A DNA stretch of 21,085 nucleotides from Candidatus Omnitrophota bacterium (GCA_023247875.1 JAHFFQ010000004.1:1-21085); one strand, 5' to 3'. Counted from the first letter of the stretch, positions 8,284 through 15,078 are shown. A program made the numbers and translations. Notes: generated by a model from the sequence alone, not told the origin.

Positions 8284-8496
8284 ATGAATAAGCCACGGGA
8301 TCCCCAAAGTTGCTGGGAGTATTGGTCTTGTCCGGAAGCCGAGAAAGCCAAATGTCCGGTTTATCAAAATGACTATGGCAAGAGATGCTGGTTTTTATCC
8401 GGCTGCGTTGCTATAGTGGAGCGTAAATTTAGGAATTGTTGGGAGTGTCCCTGGTATATCCAAACTACTATTGGGGAGGCTGAAGGAAGAATCTAG
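8284..8496 (+). CDS. Two-CW domain protein
   Basis: 70 aa with two Cys-Trp elements, SCWEYWSC near the N-terminus and NCWECPWY near the C-terminus, plus CPVY, RCWF and GC between them. This spacing is characteristic of proteins named two-CW domain-containing, small cysteine-rich products of unknown function that are often found in anaerobes. Seven Cys in 70 residues suggest metal or Fe-S binding; this is inference. It has its own extended -10 promoter, a G-rich ribosome site and an immediate strong terminator (8521-8557), so it is a monocistronic unit. Confidence 0.82.
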   Translation: MNKPRDPQSCWEYWSCPEAEKAKCPVYQNDYGKRCWFLSGCVAIVERKFRNCWECPWYIQTTIGEAEGRI

Positions 8497-8520
8497 CAAT
8501 CTTGCCCGAAAGCAAAAAAT

Positions 8521-8557
8521 AAAATGCCTCATGCTTAGTTAAGCATGGGGCATTTTT
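8521..8557 (+). terminator. Intrinsic terminator after two-CW gene
   Basis: Stem AAATGCC (8522-8528) / GGCATTT, continued across a T-G wobble by CATGCTT (8530-8536) / AAGCATG (8541-8547), loop AGTT, then TTTTT. About 15 paired positions. It separates the two-CW gene from the mla promoter. Confidence 0.9.
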
Positions 8558-8573
8558 GTTCTACAATTTTAAG

Positions 8574-8601
8574 TTGACAGGGAGAATAGGAAGTGTAGAA
8601 T
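8574..8601 (+). promoter_or_regulatory. Promoter of mla operon
   Basis: TTGACA (8574-8579), a 16-bp spacer and TAGAAT (8596-8601), the best sigma-70-type match in the window. Expected transcription start near 8608 leaves only about 3 bases before the ATG at 8611, and no ribosome site is present. Confidence 0.75.
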
Positions 8602-8610
8602 AAATATGAC

Positions 8611-9738
8611 ATGCCACTAAACAAGCTTTCCTTTGATTGCCCATCATCAAATACGCTGCGGGTAAAACTAAGCGGTGACTGGAAGATTTTCGCGGGGCTT
8701 CCCTCGGAAAGTGAAGTCATCAGCCAGCTTAACAGCCATAAAGATATAACCCAGCTTACCTTTGACCTCTCGGAGATAGGCGAATGGGACAGCGGGCTTG
8801 CTTCTTTTTTGTTCCACCTGATCAGGGAGTGCCGGAAGAGGAATGTTATTATTAATCACCAGGGCCTGCCTGCCGGAGCGGAGAAGCTGATCTCGCTTGC
8901 CTTGAAGGTGCACGAGAAGGAGATACCGCGCAGGGAGGAGCAGCTGTCCTTTCTTGAAAAGGTGGCGGATAAAGTTTTGCATCTTGTCTCAAGCACCCTT
9001 ATCCTGGTTAGTTTCCTGGGAGAGATCGCCATTGCCTTTTGGCGCCTGGTAAAGGGCAAGGCCTATTTTCGCCGGGATGAGCTTATGACTATCCTGCGGC
9101 GATGCGGGGCAGATGCTTTTGCGCTTGTTTCTTTGATCAGTTTATTGGTAGGGATGATCCTGGCTTTTATCGGCGCGATACAGCTTAGATTATTCGGGGC
9201 GCAGATATTTATCGCTAATATCGTGGGTATCGCCATGGTCCGCGTAATGGGCGCGGTGATGACCGGGGTGCTTATGTCCGGCCGCACCGGGGCCTCTTTT
9301 GCCGCCGAGCTTGGCCTCATGCAGACAAATGATGAGATCGACGCGCTGCAAACCCTGGGAATCTCCCCGGTTGAATTTTTGGTTATGCCGCGCGTTCTGG
9401 CCCTGGTAATTATGATGCCGCTTTTGACCATTTACGCGGATTTTATGGGCATATTAGGCGGCCTTTTTGTCAGTACCACTATGCTTGGCCTTAACCCGGT
9501 AGAGTATTGGCAGCATACCCAGTCAGCGGTAAAGTTAAGTAATCTTTGGGTGGGGCTTATACACAGTTTTGTTTTCGGGATAATTGTCGCGGTTGCCGGA
9601 TGCCTGCGCGGGATCAAATGCGCCAGAAGCGCTGAAGCAGTGGGGGAGGCAACTACTTCGGCGGTGGTCAGCGGGATCACCGGTATTGTGATAGCCACGG
9701 CGATCATCACATTTATTTGCCAGGTTCTAGGGGTCTAA
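8611..9738 (+). CDS. mlaE: MlaE-family permease with N-terminal STAS domain
   Basis: 375 aa, inner-membrane permease of an MCE-type lipid ABC transporter. Residues 1 to about 105 form a STAS domain (ITQLTFDLSEIGEWDSGLAS), equivalent to the separate MlaB of E. coli. From about residue 115 comes the MlaE permease (PF02405) with the amphipathic entry helix, five or so membrane spans and the conserved signature MSGRTGASFAAELGLMQTND, then EIDALQTLGISP. STAS-MlaE fusions are common outside Proteobacteria. First gene of the operon; mlaF starts 3 bases after its stop. The start is near the predicted transcription start, so initiation is probably leaderless or nearly so. Confidence 0.95.
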   Translation: MPLNKLSFDCPSSNTLRVKLSGDWKIFAGLPSESEVISQLNSHKDITQLTFDLSEIGEWDSGLASFLFHLIRECRKRNVIINHQGLPAGAEKLISLALKVHEKEIPRREEQLSFLEKVADKVLHLVSSTLILVSFLGEIAIAFWRLVKGKAYFRRDELMTILRRCGADAFALVSLISLLVGMILAFIGAIQLRLFGAQIFIANIVGIAMVRVMGAVMTGVLMSGRTGASFAAELGLMQTNDEIDALQTLGISPVEFLVMPRVLALVIMMPLLTIYADFMGILGGLFVSTTMLGLNPVEYWQHTQSAVKLSNLWVGLIHSFVFGIIVAVAGCLRGIKCARSAEAVGEATTSAVVSGITGIVIATAIITFICQVLGV

Positions 9739-9741
9739 TCT

Positions 9742-10512
9742 ATGGATAAAACCAGCCAGCCGGTTATCCGGGTGCGCGATCTTGATCTAAGTTATGACGA
9801 TTACCCGGTCATGCGTGATCTTAATTTCAGCGTGAACAAAGGGGATATCTTTGTGGTGATGGGCGGCAGCGGCTGCGGCAAGAGCACGCTGCTTAAAGTC
9901 CTTATCGGGCTTAAAGAACCGGCTAAGGGAGAAGTTTTATACGATGGGGTTAATTTCTGGGCCCAGGATGAGACATCCCGGCAGGATATGATGCGGCGTT
10001 TCGGGGTGCTTTATCAGAGCGGGGCCTTATGGAGCTCTTTGACCGTCGGTGAGAATGTCGCTTTGCCTCTGCAGTTATATTCAAAGTTATCTGCCGGGCA
10101 GGTAGAGGAAATGGTGGAATTAAAGCTGGCATTAGTGGGCCTATCGGGTTATGCTGAATTTTATCCGGCGCAGATAAGCGGAGGCATGCGGAAAAGGGCA
10201 GGCCTGGCGCGGGCCATCGCCCTTGATCCGGATATTATTTTTTTTGATGAGCCGTCAAGCGGGCTTGACCCATTGAGCGGCAGGCTGCTTGATGATCTGA
10301 TCCTTCAGTTGAGGGATACCCTCGGGGCTACGATCGTGGTGGTAACCCATGAACTAGCCAGTATCTTTGCCGTGGGAACTAACGCGGTGCTTCTGGATGC
10401 CGAAAGCAAGAGCATGATCGCCGCGGGCAGCCCAAAGGATTTATTAACCAATTCCAGGGATCCCAGAGTGATCCAATTTCTTACAAGAGGCCAGAAACAA
10501 GGAGTTAATTGA
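9742..10512 (+). CDS. mlaF: MlaF-family ABC ATPase
   Basis: 256 aa. Walker A GGSGCGKST (residues 41-49), Q-loop near YQSGALWSSLT, the ABC signature ISGGMRKRAGLARA (145-158; the M after SGG is usual in the Mla/Ttg2A family), Walker B IIFFDEPSSGLDP (165-177) and switch His in VVVTHEL. It powers the MlaE permease from the cytoplasmic face. AGGGG (9728-9732) is a plausible ribosome site. Stop and the next start overlap as TGATG, so mlaD is translationally coupled. Confidence 0.96.
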   Translation: MDKTSQPVIRVRDLDLSYDDYPVMRDLNFSVNKGDIFVVMGGSGCGKSTLLKVLIGLKEPAKGEVLYDGVNFWAQDETSRQDMMRRFGVLYQSGALWSSLTVGENVALPLQLYSKLSAGQVEEMVELKLALVGLSGYAEFYPAQISGGMRKRAGLARAIALDPDIIFFDEPSSGLDPLSGRLLDDLILQLRDTLGATIVVVTHELASIFAVGTNAVLLDAESKSMIAAGSPKDLLTNSRDPRVIQFLTRGQKQGVN

Positions 10513-11216
10513 TGATTAGAAAAGCGGATAAAAGAGTGATCGGTGCCTTTGTAGTCGGGGCGGTAGCTTTATTGGTCGGGGCAATATTGGTTTTTGGTTC
10601 AGGGGCGCTTTTTAAACAGTCGGATAAATATGTCATATTCTTTGACGGTTCGGTAAAAGGCCTTTCCGTCGGTGCTCCGGTTATTTTCAGGGGGGTAAAA
10701 ATTGGCAATGTCAGCAGCATCGGCCTGGTTTATTACGCTGATAATAAACAAGTGCTTATTCCGGTAGTTGTGGATGTGGCCTTAGCTCGCGTAACGGGTG
10801 TCCCGGATAAGCTGGGTTACCCGGATTACGCGCTTTGGGTCAAACAGGGGCTGCGCGCCAAGCTTGAGATACAGAGCTTCATAACCGGGCAACTCATGCT
10901 TGCCTTTGATTTCTATCCGGGAAAGCCGGCAAAAATATACGGCATTATCAAGGATTACCCTGAGCTTCCGGCGCTTCCCATTTCACCGGATATCTTTGAA
11001 GTGATGGATGATATCCCGATCAAAGAGATCAGCGCTAATTTGCAGCAGGCAGTGGCGGGGATAAACAGGCTGGTTAATTCGGAGGGTATCTCCGAGCTGG
11101 ATAAAACCCTTAGGGAGGTCACGCACTCCGCGCGCTCCTTTGGCCTGCTCGCTGAGTACCTGGAGCAGCATCCCGAGGCGCTTTTAAAGGGAAAATCAAT
11201 TTCTAAAGGAGAATAA
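10512..11216 (+). CDS. mlaD: MlaD-family MCE domain protein
   Basis: 234 aa. One N-terminal membrane anchor (about residues 9-30), then the MCE domain (about 36-115) with VIFRGVKIGNVSSIGL, and a C-terminal helical part with NRLVNSEGISELDKTLREV. MlaD-type proteins form hexameric rings in the periplasm that pass lipids to or from the MlaE-MlaF core. I start at ATG 10512, sharing one base with the mlaF stop, because GGAG (10501-10504) fits it; a TTG three bases earlier is less likely. Longer than E. coli MlaD (about 183 aa) by its C-terminal tail. Confidence 0.93.
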   Translation: MIRKADKRVIGAFVVGAVALLVGAILVFGSGALFKQSDKYVIFFDGSVKGLSVGAPVIFRGVKIGNVSSIGLVYYADNKQVLIPVVVDVALARVTGVPDKLGYPDYALWVKQGLRAKLEIQSFITGQLMLAFDFYPGKPAKIYGIIKDYPELPALPISPDIFEVMDDIPIKEISANLQQAVAGINRLVNSEGISELDKTLREVTHSARSFGLLAEYLEQHPEALLKGKSISKGE

Positions 11217-11217
11217 A

Positions 11218-11865
11218 ATGAGAAAGCCCGTTCTATGCTGCGCGATCCTGGTTTCATTTGCGTCTTTGCTCAGCGGATGTTTATCCGTCGCCAATAGCCC
11301 ATCGCCGAGGTTTTACATGCCTATGGCAATAGATAATGGGCGGATAAGCGAAAAATTTGACATTAGTCCCGGCGTGACCGTCGCCATCGGCCCTATCGGT
11401 ATCCCCGAATACCAGGACCGGCCGCAGATCGTGACCGTGGATAGAGAGGGAATGCTTAAATTTGCCCAGTTTGACCGTTGGGGGGAATCCCTGGATTCCG
11501 CGATCGGCCGTCTGCTCAACGATAACCTTATGGTTATGCTTCCGAAGGCAAGCTTCTATATATATCCCTGCAACTTTGCTATCCCGCTTACTTATCAGAT
11601 AGTGGTGGATGTGGTCCAGTTAGAGAGCAGGCTTGACAAGGAGATGCTTTTTGTCGCGCAGTGGTCGATCATCGATCACAAAAACAGGCAGATGCTCTTT
11701 ACAAAGAGGTCGGAATTCCGCCAGCCGGTCAAACCGCATAATTATTCCGGTTTATCCGCGGCGCTAAGCGCATCTTGCGCCTCTTTAAGCAGCGAGATCG
11801 CCGCAACCTTAGCGGAGCTGTCAAAGCAACCTAAGGCAGAAAAGAATGTTTCGGGAGGGGCGTAA
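11218..11865 (+). CDS. PqiC-like ABC-transport auxiliary lipoprotein
   Basis: 215 aa. Signal segment and lipobox LLSGC (Cys21) predict an outer-membrane or periplasmic lipoprotein. The body, with RFYMPM, VAIGPIGIPEYQDRPQIV, FAQFDRWGESLDSAIGRLL and YQIVVDVVQLE, matches the PqiC/YmbA family (DUF330, ABC-type transport auxiliary lipoprotein). In E. coli PqiC partners the MCE protein PqiB; here it follows MlaD by one base with AAAGGAG ahead, so it probably docks the MCE ring at the outer membrane. The Ser/Ala-rich C-terminus is likely flexible. Confidence 0.9.
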   Translation: MRKPVLCCAILVSFASLLSGCLSVANSPSPRFYMPMAIDNGRISEKFDISPGVTVAIGPIGIPEYQDRPQIVTVDREGMLKFAQFDRWGESLDSAIGRLLNDNLMVMLPKASFYIYPCNFAIPLTYQIVVDVVQLESRLDKEMLFVAQWSIIDHKNRQMLFTKRSEFRQPVKPHNYSGLSAALSASCASLSSEIAATLAELSKQPKAEKNVSGGA

Positions 11866-11885
11866 TAATAAAAAAGGAGGGGCGT

Positions 11886-12071
11886 ATGGATAATAAAGCG
11901 GTGAATACTCTGCGGTCGGTTTTGTGGGGGGCGGGGATAATCCTGCTTCTTGCGGCGGCATTTGATGTAACGTCGGCCAGCGATAACATGATGATCTTTT
12001 TGGCTTTGGCCTGCTTTGTGGTTTCCTCGGTGATCAAGCGCTGCGTTAAGGCTGGCGGCTGCTGTAAATAA
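11886..12071 (+). CDS. Small two-span membrane protein
   Basis: 61 aa with two hydrophobic segments (about residues 12-28 and 36-51) and a Cys-rich tail KRCVKAGGCCK. A strong AAGGAGG (11874-11880) stands 5 bases before the ATG. Lies 20 bases after the PqiC-like gene and 3 bases before the Fe-S protein, so very likely the same operon. The three Cys at the C-terminus, next to a membrane Fe-S gene, could bind metal; that is a guess. Confidence 0.75.
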   Translation: MDNKAVNTLRSVLWGAGIILLLAAAFDVTSASDNMMIFLALACFVVSSVIKRCVKAGGCCK

Positions 12072-12074
12072 ATT

Positions 12075-12530
12075 ATGAAGAAAACACAACTGATCATGGT
12101 CTGGCTCCTGCCCATTATCATAATCGGCGGGTTATTTTACCCTATTCTGGGGTATTTAGTAGTGGGGATGATGGCTTTTCTTTTGGCGCTCTCATTTTTT
12201 AAGGGCAGATACTGGTGTTGGAATCTATGCCCCAGGGGAGCATTTCTGGATATCGTCATGTCAAAAGCAAGCGCGAATAAGCCGGTACCCGGGGTGTTTG
12301 CGAAAAACTGGTTTCGCTGGACTGTGCTCGTTTTGCTGATGAGCTTCCTGGTAGTGCGGATTATCCGTTCAGGGGGTAACCTGGTTATCATCGGCGCTGT
12401 TTTTGTGGGCATGTGCTTGATTACAACCATCATTTCAGTCATCCTGGCCTTATTCACGAAACATAGGGGATGGTGCGCGATATGCCCCATGGGGTTCCTC
12501 CAGGGAAAAATTGGCAAAATAAAGCATTAA
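12075..12530 (+). CDS. Membrane 4Fe-4S-type protein (NapH/Fer4_5-like)
   Basis: 151 aa, about four membrane spans. Two copies of a C-x3-C-P motif, YWCWNLCPRG and GWCAICPMG, sit at matching membrane edges, one after span 2 and one after span 4. This duplicated C-x3-C-P-x-G arrangement is that of the Fer4_5 membrane part of NapH, NosR and CcoG-like electron-transfer proteins, but the soluble ferredoxin domain is absent. Probable quinol- or membrane-linked electron carrier or metal-site protein. Its TAA overlaps the next ATG by one base. Confidence 0.75.
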   Translation: MKKTQLIMVWLLPIIIIGGLFYPILGYLVVGMMAFLLALSFFKGRYWCWNLCPRGAFLDIVMSKASANKPVPGVFAKNWFRWTVLVLLMSFLVVRIIRSGGNLVIIGAVFVGMCLITTIISVILALFTKHRGWCAICPMGFLQGKIGKIKH

Positions 12531-12952
12531 TGAAAAATATCGGGATAGCCGTAACAGCGGCAGTCATTGTTTTATTCCTTGGATCGGCGGGTTTTGCCGG
12601 CACCCTTAGTTTTACCTTGGATGAAGGGGGTTATAACAGCGTTCCTCAGCCCAGGTTAAGATATCCTATCTATGATACGGTTACATTAACCGGAAATGAT
12701 CCGTTAGAATTCCAGTGGTGGAACAGCTATGTCGGGGTGAGCGGATTTATCTTTAAGATATATAAAGGTTATAATATGTATGCCGCCGACCTCATCCATA
12801 AAGAGGAACTGCCGGGTGAGGCGAGTTCTGTTAAGATCAGGCCGGAATTATTTGAGGAGGGCCGGGTTTATACCTGGTCTTTGATCCAGATTTCAAGCGC
12901 CGGGTATAAAAGTGACAGGAGCTTCAATTCTTTTAAGGTGATCAAAAAATAA
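12530..12952 (+). CDS. Secreted protein, possible beta-sandwich domain
   Basis: 140 aa from ATG 12530 (TAATG overlap with the preceding stop). This start gives a signal peptide cleaved after GFAG or nearby; a longer frame from 12470 would lie in the previous gene. The mature part is short and aromatic: FQWWNSYVGVSGFIFKIYKG, YTWSLIQISSAGYKSDRSF. The pattern of strands ending in a Y-x-W motif recalls fibronectin type III-like or Ig-like repeats; I cannot assign a family. Position between a membrane Fe-S protein and a cysteine-cluster protein suggests an export-linked module. Confidence 0.75.
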   Translation: MKNIGIAVTAAVIVLFLGSAGFAGTLSFTLDEGGYNSVPQPRLRYPIYDTVTLTGNDPLEFQWWNSYVGVSGFIFKIYKGYNMYAADLIHKEELPGEASSVKIRPELFEEGRVYTWSLIQISSAGYKSDRSFNSFKVIKK

Positions 12953-12954
12953 AT

Positions 12955-13224
12955 ATGGACCAGGCAGCTTATCTGCAAAAACAAAGAGAAGAGGAGGCCG
13001 GCTATGAGGCGCGATGCAAAAGGTGCGCCTCCTGCTGCGGCGCTCTCGGTGATGATCCCTGCTCCCGCTTGAGTAAGGATAGCTCCGGTAAATACTATTG
13101 CACCGTTTATGATACCAGGATCGGCAAACAGTTCACTATCTCAGGAAAAGAATTCTCCTGCGTGCCGATACGTTACCTCCGGCCCCGTCTGCCTTACAAG
13201 GACTGCGCGTATTATAAAAAATAA
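12955..13224 (+). CDS. YkgJ-type cysteine-cluster protein
   Basis: 89 aa. The central motif CKRCASCCGA is the C-x2-C-x2-CC cluster of the YkgJ family (putative zinc/iron-chelating). It is followed by DPCSRL, YYCTVYDTR, FSCVP and KDCAYY, giving eight Cys in all. No signal peptide, so cytoplasmic. Starts 2 bases after the previous stop without a clear ribosome site, which suggests coupling. It is the last gene of the long operon starting at 8611; two hairpins and a terminator follow. Confidence 0.8.
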   Translation: MDQAAYLQKQREEEAGYEARCKRCASCCGALGDDPCSRLSKDSSGKYYCTVYDTRIGKQFTISGKEFSCVPIRYLRPRLPYKDCAYYKK

Positions 13225-13259
13225 ACACATTTTTGCTGGACAAAACCCGGAAATGTGTT
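13224..13259 (+). other. Stem-loop after cysteine-cluster gene
   Basis: AACACATTT (13224-13232) / AAATGTGTT (13251-13259), with an inner CTGG/CCGG across a 3-nt bulge and loop ACAAAAC. It begins on the stop codon and has no T run, so it is not a terminator by itself. It may protect the mRNA 3' end or be part of a longer structured RNA ending at 13337. Confidence 0.5.
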
Positions 13260-13302
13260 ACACTTAAACACAGTAGTGAATAAAGGTTCAGAGGTTTGTA
13301 GG

Positions 13303-13337
13303 CCGCGAGGTTTAGAAACTAAGCCTAGCGGTTTTTT
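13303..13337 (+). terminator. Intrinsic terminator before first csp gene
   Basis: CCGC (13303-13306) / GCGG (13328-13331) around AGGTTTA/TAAGCCT with loop GAAAC and one G-A mismatch, then six T (13332-13337). Probably ends the mla-to-cysteine-cluster operon, or a short RNA made in this spacer. Confidence 0.75.
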
Positions 13338-13352
13338 GTTTCTGCCGTTATT

Positions 13353-13361
13353 TGCTATAAT
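13353..13361 (+). promoter_or_regulatory. Extended -10 promoter of csp gene
   Basis: TGC-TATAAT (13353-13361), an extended -10 in the context TTTGCTATAAT, identical to the promoter at 18461-18470. A TTTTTG (13333-13338) 17 bases upstream is a poor -35. AAGGAG (13364-13369) and GGGGG follow before the ATG at 13386. Confidence 0.65.
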
Positions 13362-13385
13362 TTCAAGGAGAGGGGGTAGTAAATA

Positions 13386-13586
13386 ATGGCAAAGGGTAAA
13401 GTAAAGTGGTTTTCAGACCAAAAGGGTTTTGGGTTTATCACACCTGAATCCGGTAGCGATGTATTTGTACATCACAGCGCGATCCAGGGTGAGGGTTATA
13501 AATCCCTGGCTGAAGGTCAGGAAGTCGAGTTCAACATCGAAAAAGGACCTAAAGGCGAACAGGCTACTAATGTAGTAAAACTGTAA
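13386..13586 (+). CDS. Cold-shock domain protein
   Basis: 66 aa, a complete single cold-shock domain (OB fold). RNP1 KGFGFI (residues 13-18) and RNP2 VFVHHSAI are intact, with the usual WF in VKWF. Length and sequence ([18 protein letters not shown]) are standard for CspA-family RNA chaperones that melt RNA structure. Own extended -10 promoter, short leader without a long cspA-like 5' UTR, and a strong terminator at 13600, so it is monocistronic. Confidence 0.97.
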   Translation: MAKGKVKWFSDQKGFGFITPESGSDVFVHHSAIQGEGYKSLAEGQEVEFNIEKGPKGEQATNVVKL

Positions 13587-13599
13587 GCTAAGCAGAGAT

Positions 13600-13635
13600 G
13601 GCCTGGCTTCTAATTCAGAGGCCGGGCCTTTTTTT
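13600..13635 (+). terminator. Intrinsic terminator after first csp gene
   Basis: 12-bp stem GGCCTGGCTTCT (13600-13611) / AGAGGCCGGGCC (13617-13628), two T-G wobbles, loop AATTC, then seven T. Confidence 0.93.
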
Positions 13636-13641
13636 AAGATA

Positions 13642-13733
13642 CCCCGCGCATGCACCCGGCGCCAATTGGAATTGCGCCGGTGTCCCATTGCGGGGAATTT
13701 GCGCGGGTACGCCCTTGTGGGCGAGGAGGCCAA
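13642..13733 (+). promoter_or_regulatory. Folded leader of second csp gene
   Basis: Long-range stem CCCGCGCA (13643-13650) / TGCGCGGG (13700-13707) encloses a hairpin of CCGGCG / CGCCGG (13656-13661 with 13675-13680) capped by CAATT/AATTG. A third hairpin CGCCC/GGGCG (13710-13714 / 13719-13723, loop TTGT) ends one base before the ribosome site AGGAGG (13724-13729). No promoter was seen between the preceding terminator and this fold, so transcription may come by readthrough. A temperature- or protein-responsive leader is plausible by analogy with cspA. Confidence 0.6.
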
Positions 13734-13934
13734 ATGAATACGGGAAAGATCAAGAAACTGGTTCGCGATAGAGGATTTGGTTTCATCAGCGACACTGACG
13801 GCAGAGAGGTATTCTTCCATCAGAACGCCCTGGTAGACGTCAAATTCGAAGCTTTAAATGAAGATCAGGCGGTTTCTTATGATGTCGAGAAATCCGATAA
13901 GGGCCTGCGCGCGGTGAATGTCCATCTCGCCTAA
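13734..13934 (+). CDS. Second cold-shock domain protein
   Basis: 66 aa from ATG 13734, chosen because AGGAGG lies 4 bases upstream and the product then starts at MNTGKIKKLV as a standard cold-shock domain. The frame is open upstream to 13650, but that part encodes only the hairpin leader. RNP1 is RGFGFI (residues 13-18) and RNP2 VFFHQNAL. VFFHQ in place of VFVHH and loss of the early Trp (KKLV for KWF) mark it as a divergent paralogue of the csp gene just upstream. Likely an RNA-binding chaperone. Confidence 0.93.
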   Translation: MNTGKIKKLVRDRGFGFISDTDGREVFFHQNALVDVKFEALNEDQAVSYDVEKSDKGLRAVNVHLA

Positions 13935-13956
13935 TTAAACAAAGATCAACCCTGGG

Positions 13957-13986
13957 AATCCCAAATACTTAATTGTAATTGGGATT
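13957..13986 (+). terminator. Inverted repeat, weak terminator or operator
   Basis: AATCCCAA (13957-13964) / TTGGGATT (13979-13986), loop 14 nt, followed by TCTT. The right arm contains the TTGGGA -35 box of the next gene. It could end the csp transcript or act as a control site over the -35. Confidence 0.4.
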
Positions 13987-14008
13987 TCTTGGCTTACGGG
14001 TGTATAAT
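13979..14008 (+). promoter_or_regulatory. Promoter of cysteine-cluster gene, implies leaderless mRNA
   Basis: TTGGGA (13979-13984), an 18-bp spacer and TATAAT (14003-14008). The ATG at 14016 is 7 bases after the -10, where transcription should start; there is no ribosome site. Confidence 0.6.
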
Positions 14009-14015
14009 ATAAACT

Positions 14016-14396
14016 ATGGGAAACAAGAAAACAAAAAAGGTGATCATTGATTGCCTGAAATGCACAAATCAGTCGGATTGCTGCAAGTTGGGCGCCTGGA
14101 TCGACCTGGACGAGGCCAAGAAAATAATTTCTCTCGGCATCAAGGGGGATTTTTTTCATTTGGAGAAGGACGAAGCATTCCCCTCCGGGTTCAAGGTAGG
14201 CACCAGCTACGAGGATGAGCAGTGTGGTTTTCTTGACCCTGACGGCCTCTGCAGGATACATAAAGTTGATTATGCTTTTAAGCCGGTGACCTGCAAGGAA
14301 TTCCCTTATGAAGACAACAAGATCGCTCCCATAGCCAGCGTATTATGCACTTTGCATAAATCCGGGATAAAAAAGAACAAGAAAAAGAGAGGGTAA
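14016..14396 (+). CDS. YkgJ-family cysteine-cluster protein
   Basis: 126 aa. N-terminal CLKCTNQSDCCKLG is a variant of the YkgJ C-x2-C-x5-CC cluster, followed by CGFLDPDGLCRIH and TCKEFPY, the usual later ligands of this putative zinc/iron-binding family. Basic C-terminus (KKNKKKRG). Cytoplasmic; catalytic role unknown. Better match to the family than the shorter protein at 12955. Predicted leaderless start. The next gene follows after 2 bases, so it heads a unit of four genes reaching 16857. Confidence 0.85.
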   Translation: MGNKKTKKVIIDCLKCTNQSDCCKLGAWIDLDEAKKIISLGIKGDFFHLEKDEAFPSGFKVGTSYEDEQCGFLDPDGLCRIHKVDYAFKPVTCKEFPYEDNKIAPIASVLCTLHKSGIKKNKKKRG

Positions 14397-14398
14397 AC

Positions 14399-14638
14399 AT
14401 GGATGAGCAGAAGCGGGAGAAATGGTATTTTAAAACCGGCTCTTTAATAGTTTCTTTTCTGCTCGTCGGCCCATTCATGCTTCCTTTGGTTTGGGCCCAC
14501 CCGCGTTTCAGCAAGAAATCAAAGCTGATTATCACCGCGGTCATTATAGTTATGACCCTTATATTGACCATGCTTTTAGTCAATGCGCTAAGATCATTAG
14601 GTTCTTATTACCGGTTCCTCCTGGATGAGAAATTTTAA
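14399..14638 (+). CDS. Small two-span membrane protein
   Basis: 79 aa. A charged N-terminus (MDEQKREKWYFKTGSLI), then two membrane segments (about 13-33 and 41-63), separated by HPRFSKKSK, with both termini probably cytoplasmic or both out. The WYFKT...GPFMLPLVW...PRFSKKSK layout is one I associate with small conserved hypotheticals of uncultivated bacteria; no function known. AGAGGG lies in the end of the previous gene 6 bases before the ATG. Confidence 0.75.
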   Translation: MDEQKREKWYFKTGSLIVSFLLVGPFMLPLVWAHPRFSKKSKLIITAVIIVMTLILTMLLVNALRSLGSYYRFLLDEKF

Positions 14639-14640
14639 CC

Positions 14641-15078
14641 ATGCAATACACTAAAGGTTCACTCGGCAGGGTTTTTCTTCTGAAGTTTGAAGATGATGAT
14701 GTTTTGATCGACCGCCTTAGCGCCTTCGCCCGGAAGGAACGGATCAAAGCCGCGGCCATGATCTTTATCGGCGCGCTTAAGAAAGGTGACCTGGTCACCG
14801 GGCCAAAGCTGCCGGTTATCCCGCCTTCACCCAATAAACTAACCTTTAAAGACGGCTGGGAGGCAATGGGCATCGGCACTATCTTTACGAATTCCAAGGG
14901 CCCGCAGATACATATCCATACCGGTATGGGCAAGAAGGATAAGGTTTTAACCGGCTGCCTGCGCGGTAAGTCAAAGGTATTTTTGGTGATCGAGGCGGTT
15001 CTCCTGGAACTAAAAGGAATAAAAGCCGGCAAAGAGATTGATCCTGCCACCGGGCTTAACCTCCTTAAAATATTATAA
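14641..15078 (+). CDS. PPC (DUF296) domain protein
   Basis: 145 aa, one PPC domain (plants and prokaryotes conserved; PF03479) over its length. Signs are FARKERIKAAAMIFIGALKK near the N-terminus, the metal-type motif HIHTGMG (His residues in the middle) and the end strand VFLVIEAVLLEL. Bacterial PPC proteins are trimers of unknown function, often described as putative DNA-binding because of plant AT-hook proteins; DNA binding is not shown by the sequence. Follows the previous stop by 2 bases with no clear ribosome site. Confidence 0.88.
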   Translation: MQYTKGSLGRVFLLKFEDDDVLIDRLSAFARKERIKAAAMIFIGALKKGDLVTGPKLPVIPPSPNKLTFKDGWEAMGIGTIFTNSKGPQIHIHTGMGKKDKVLTGCLRGKSKVFLVIEAVLLELKGIKAGKEIDPATGLNLLKIL

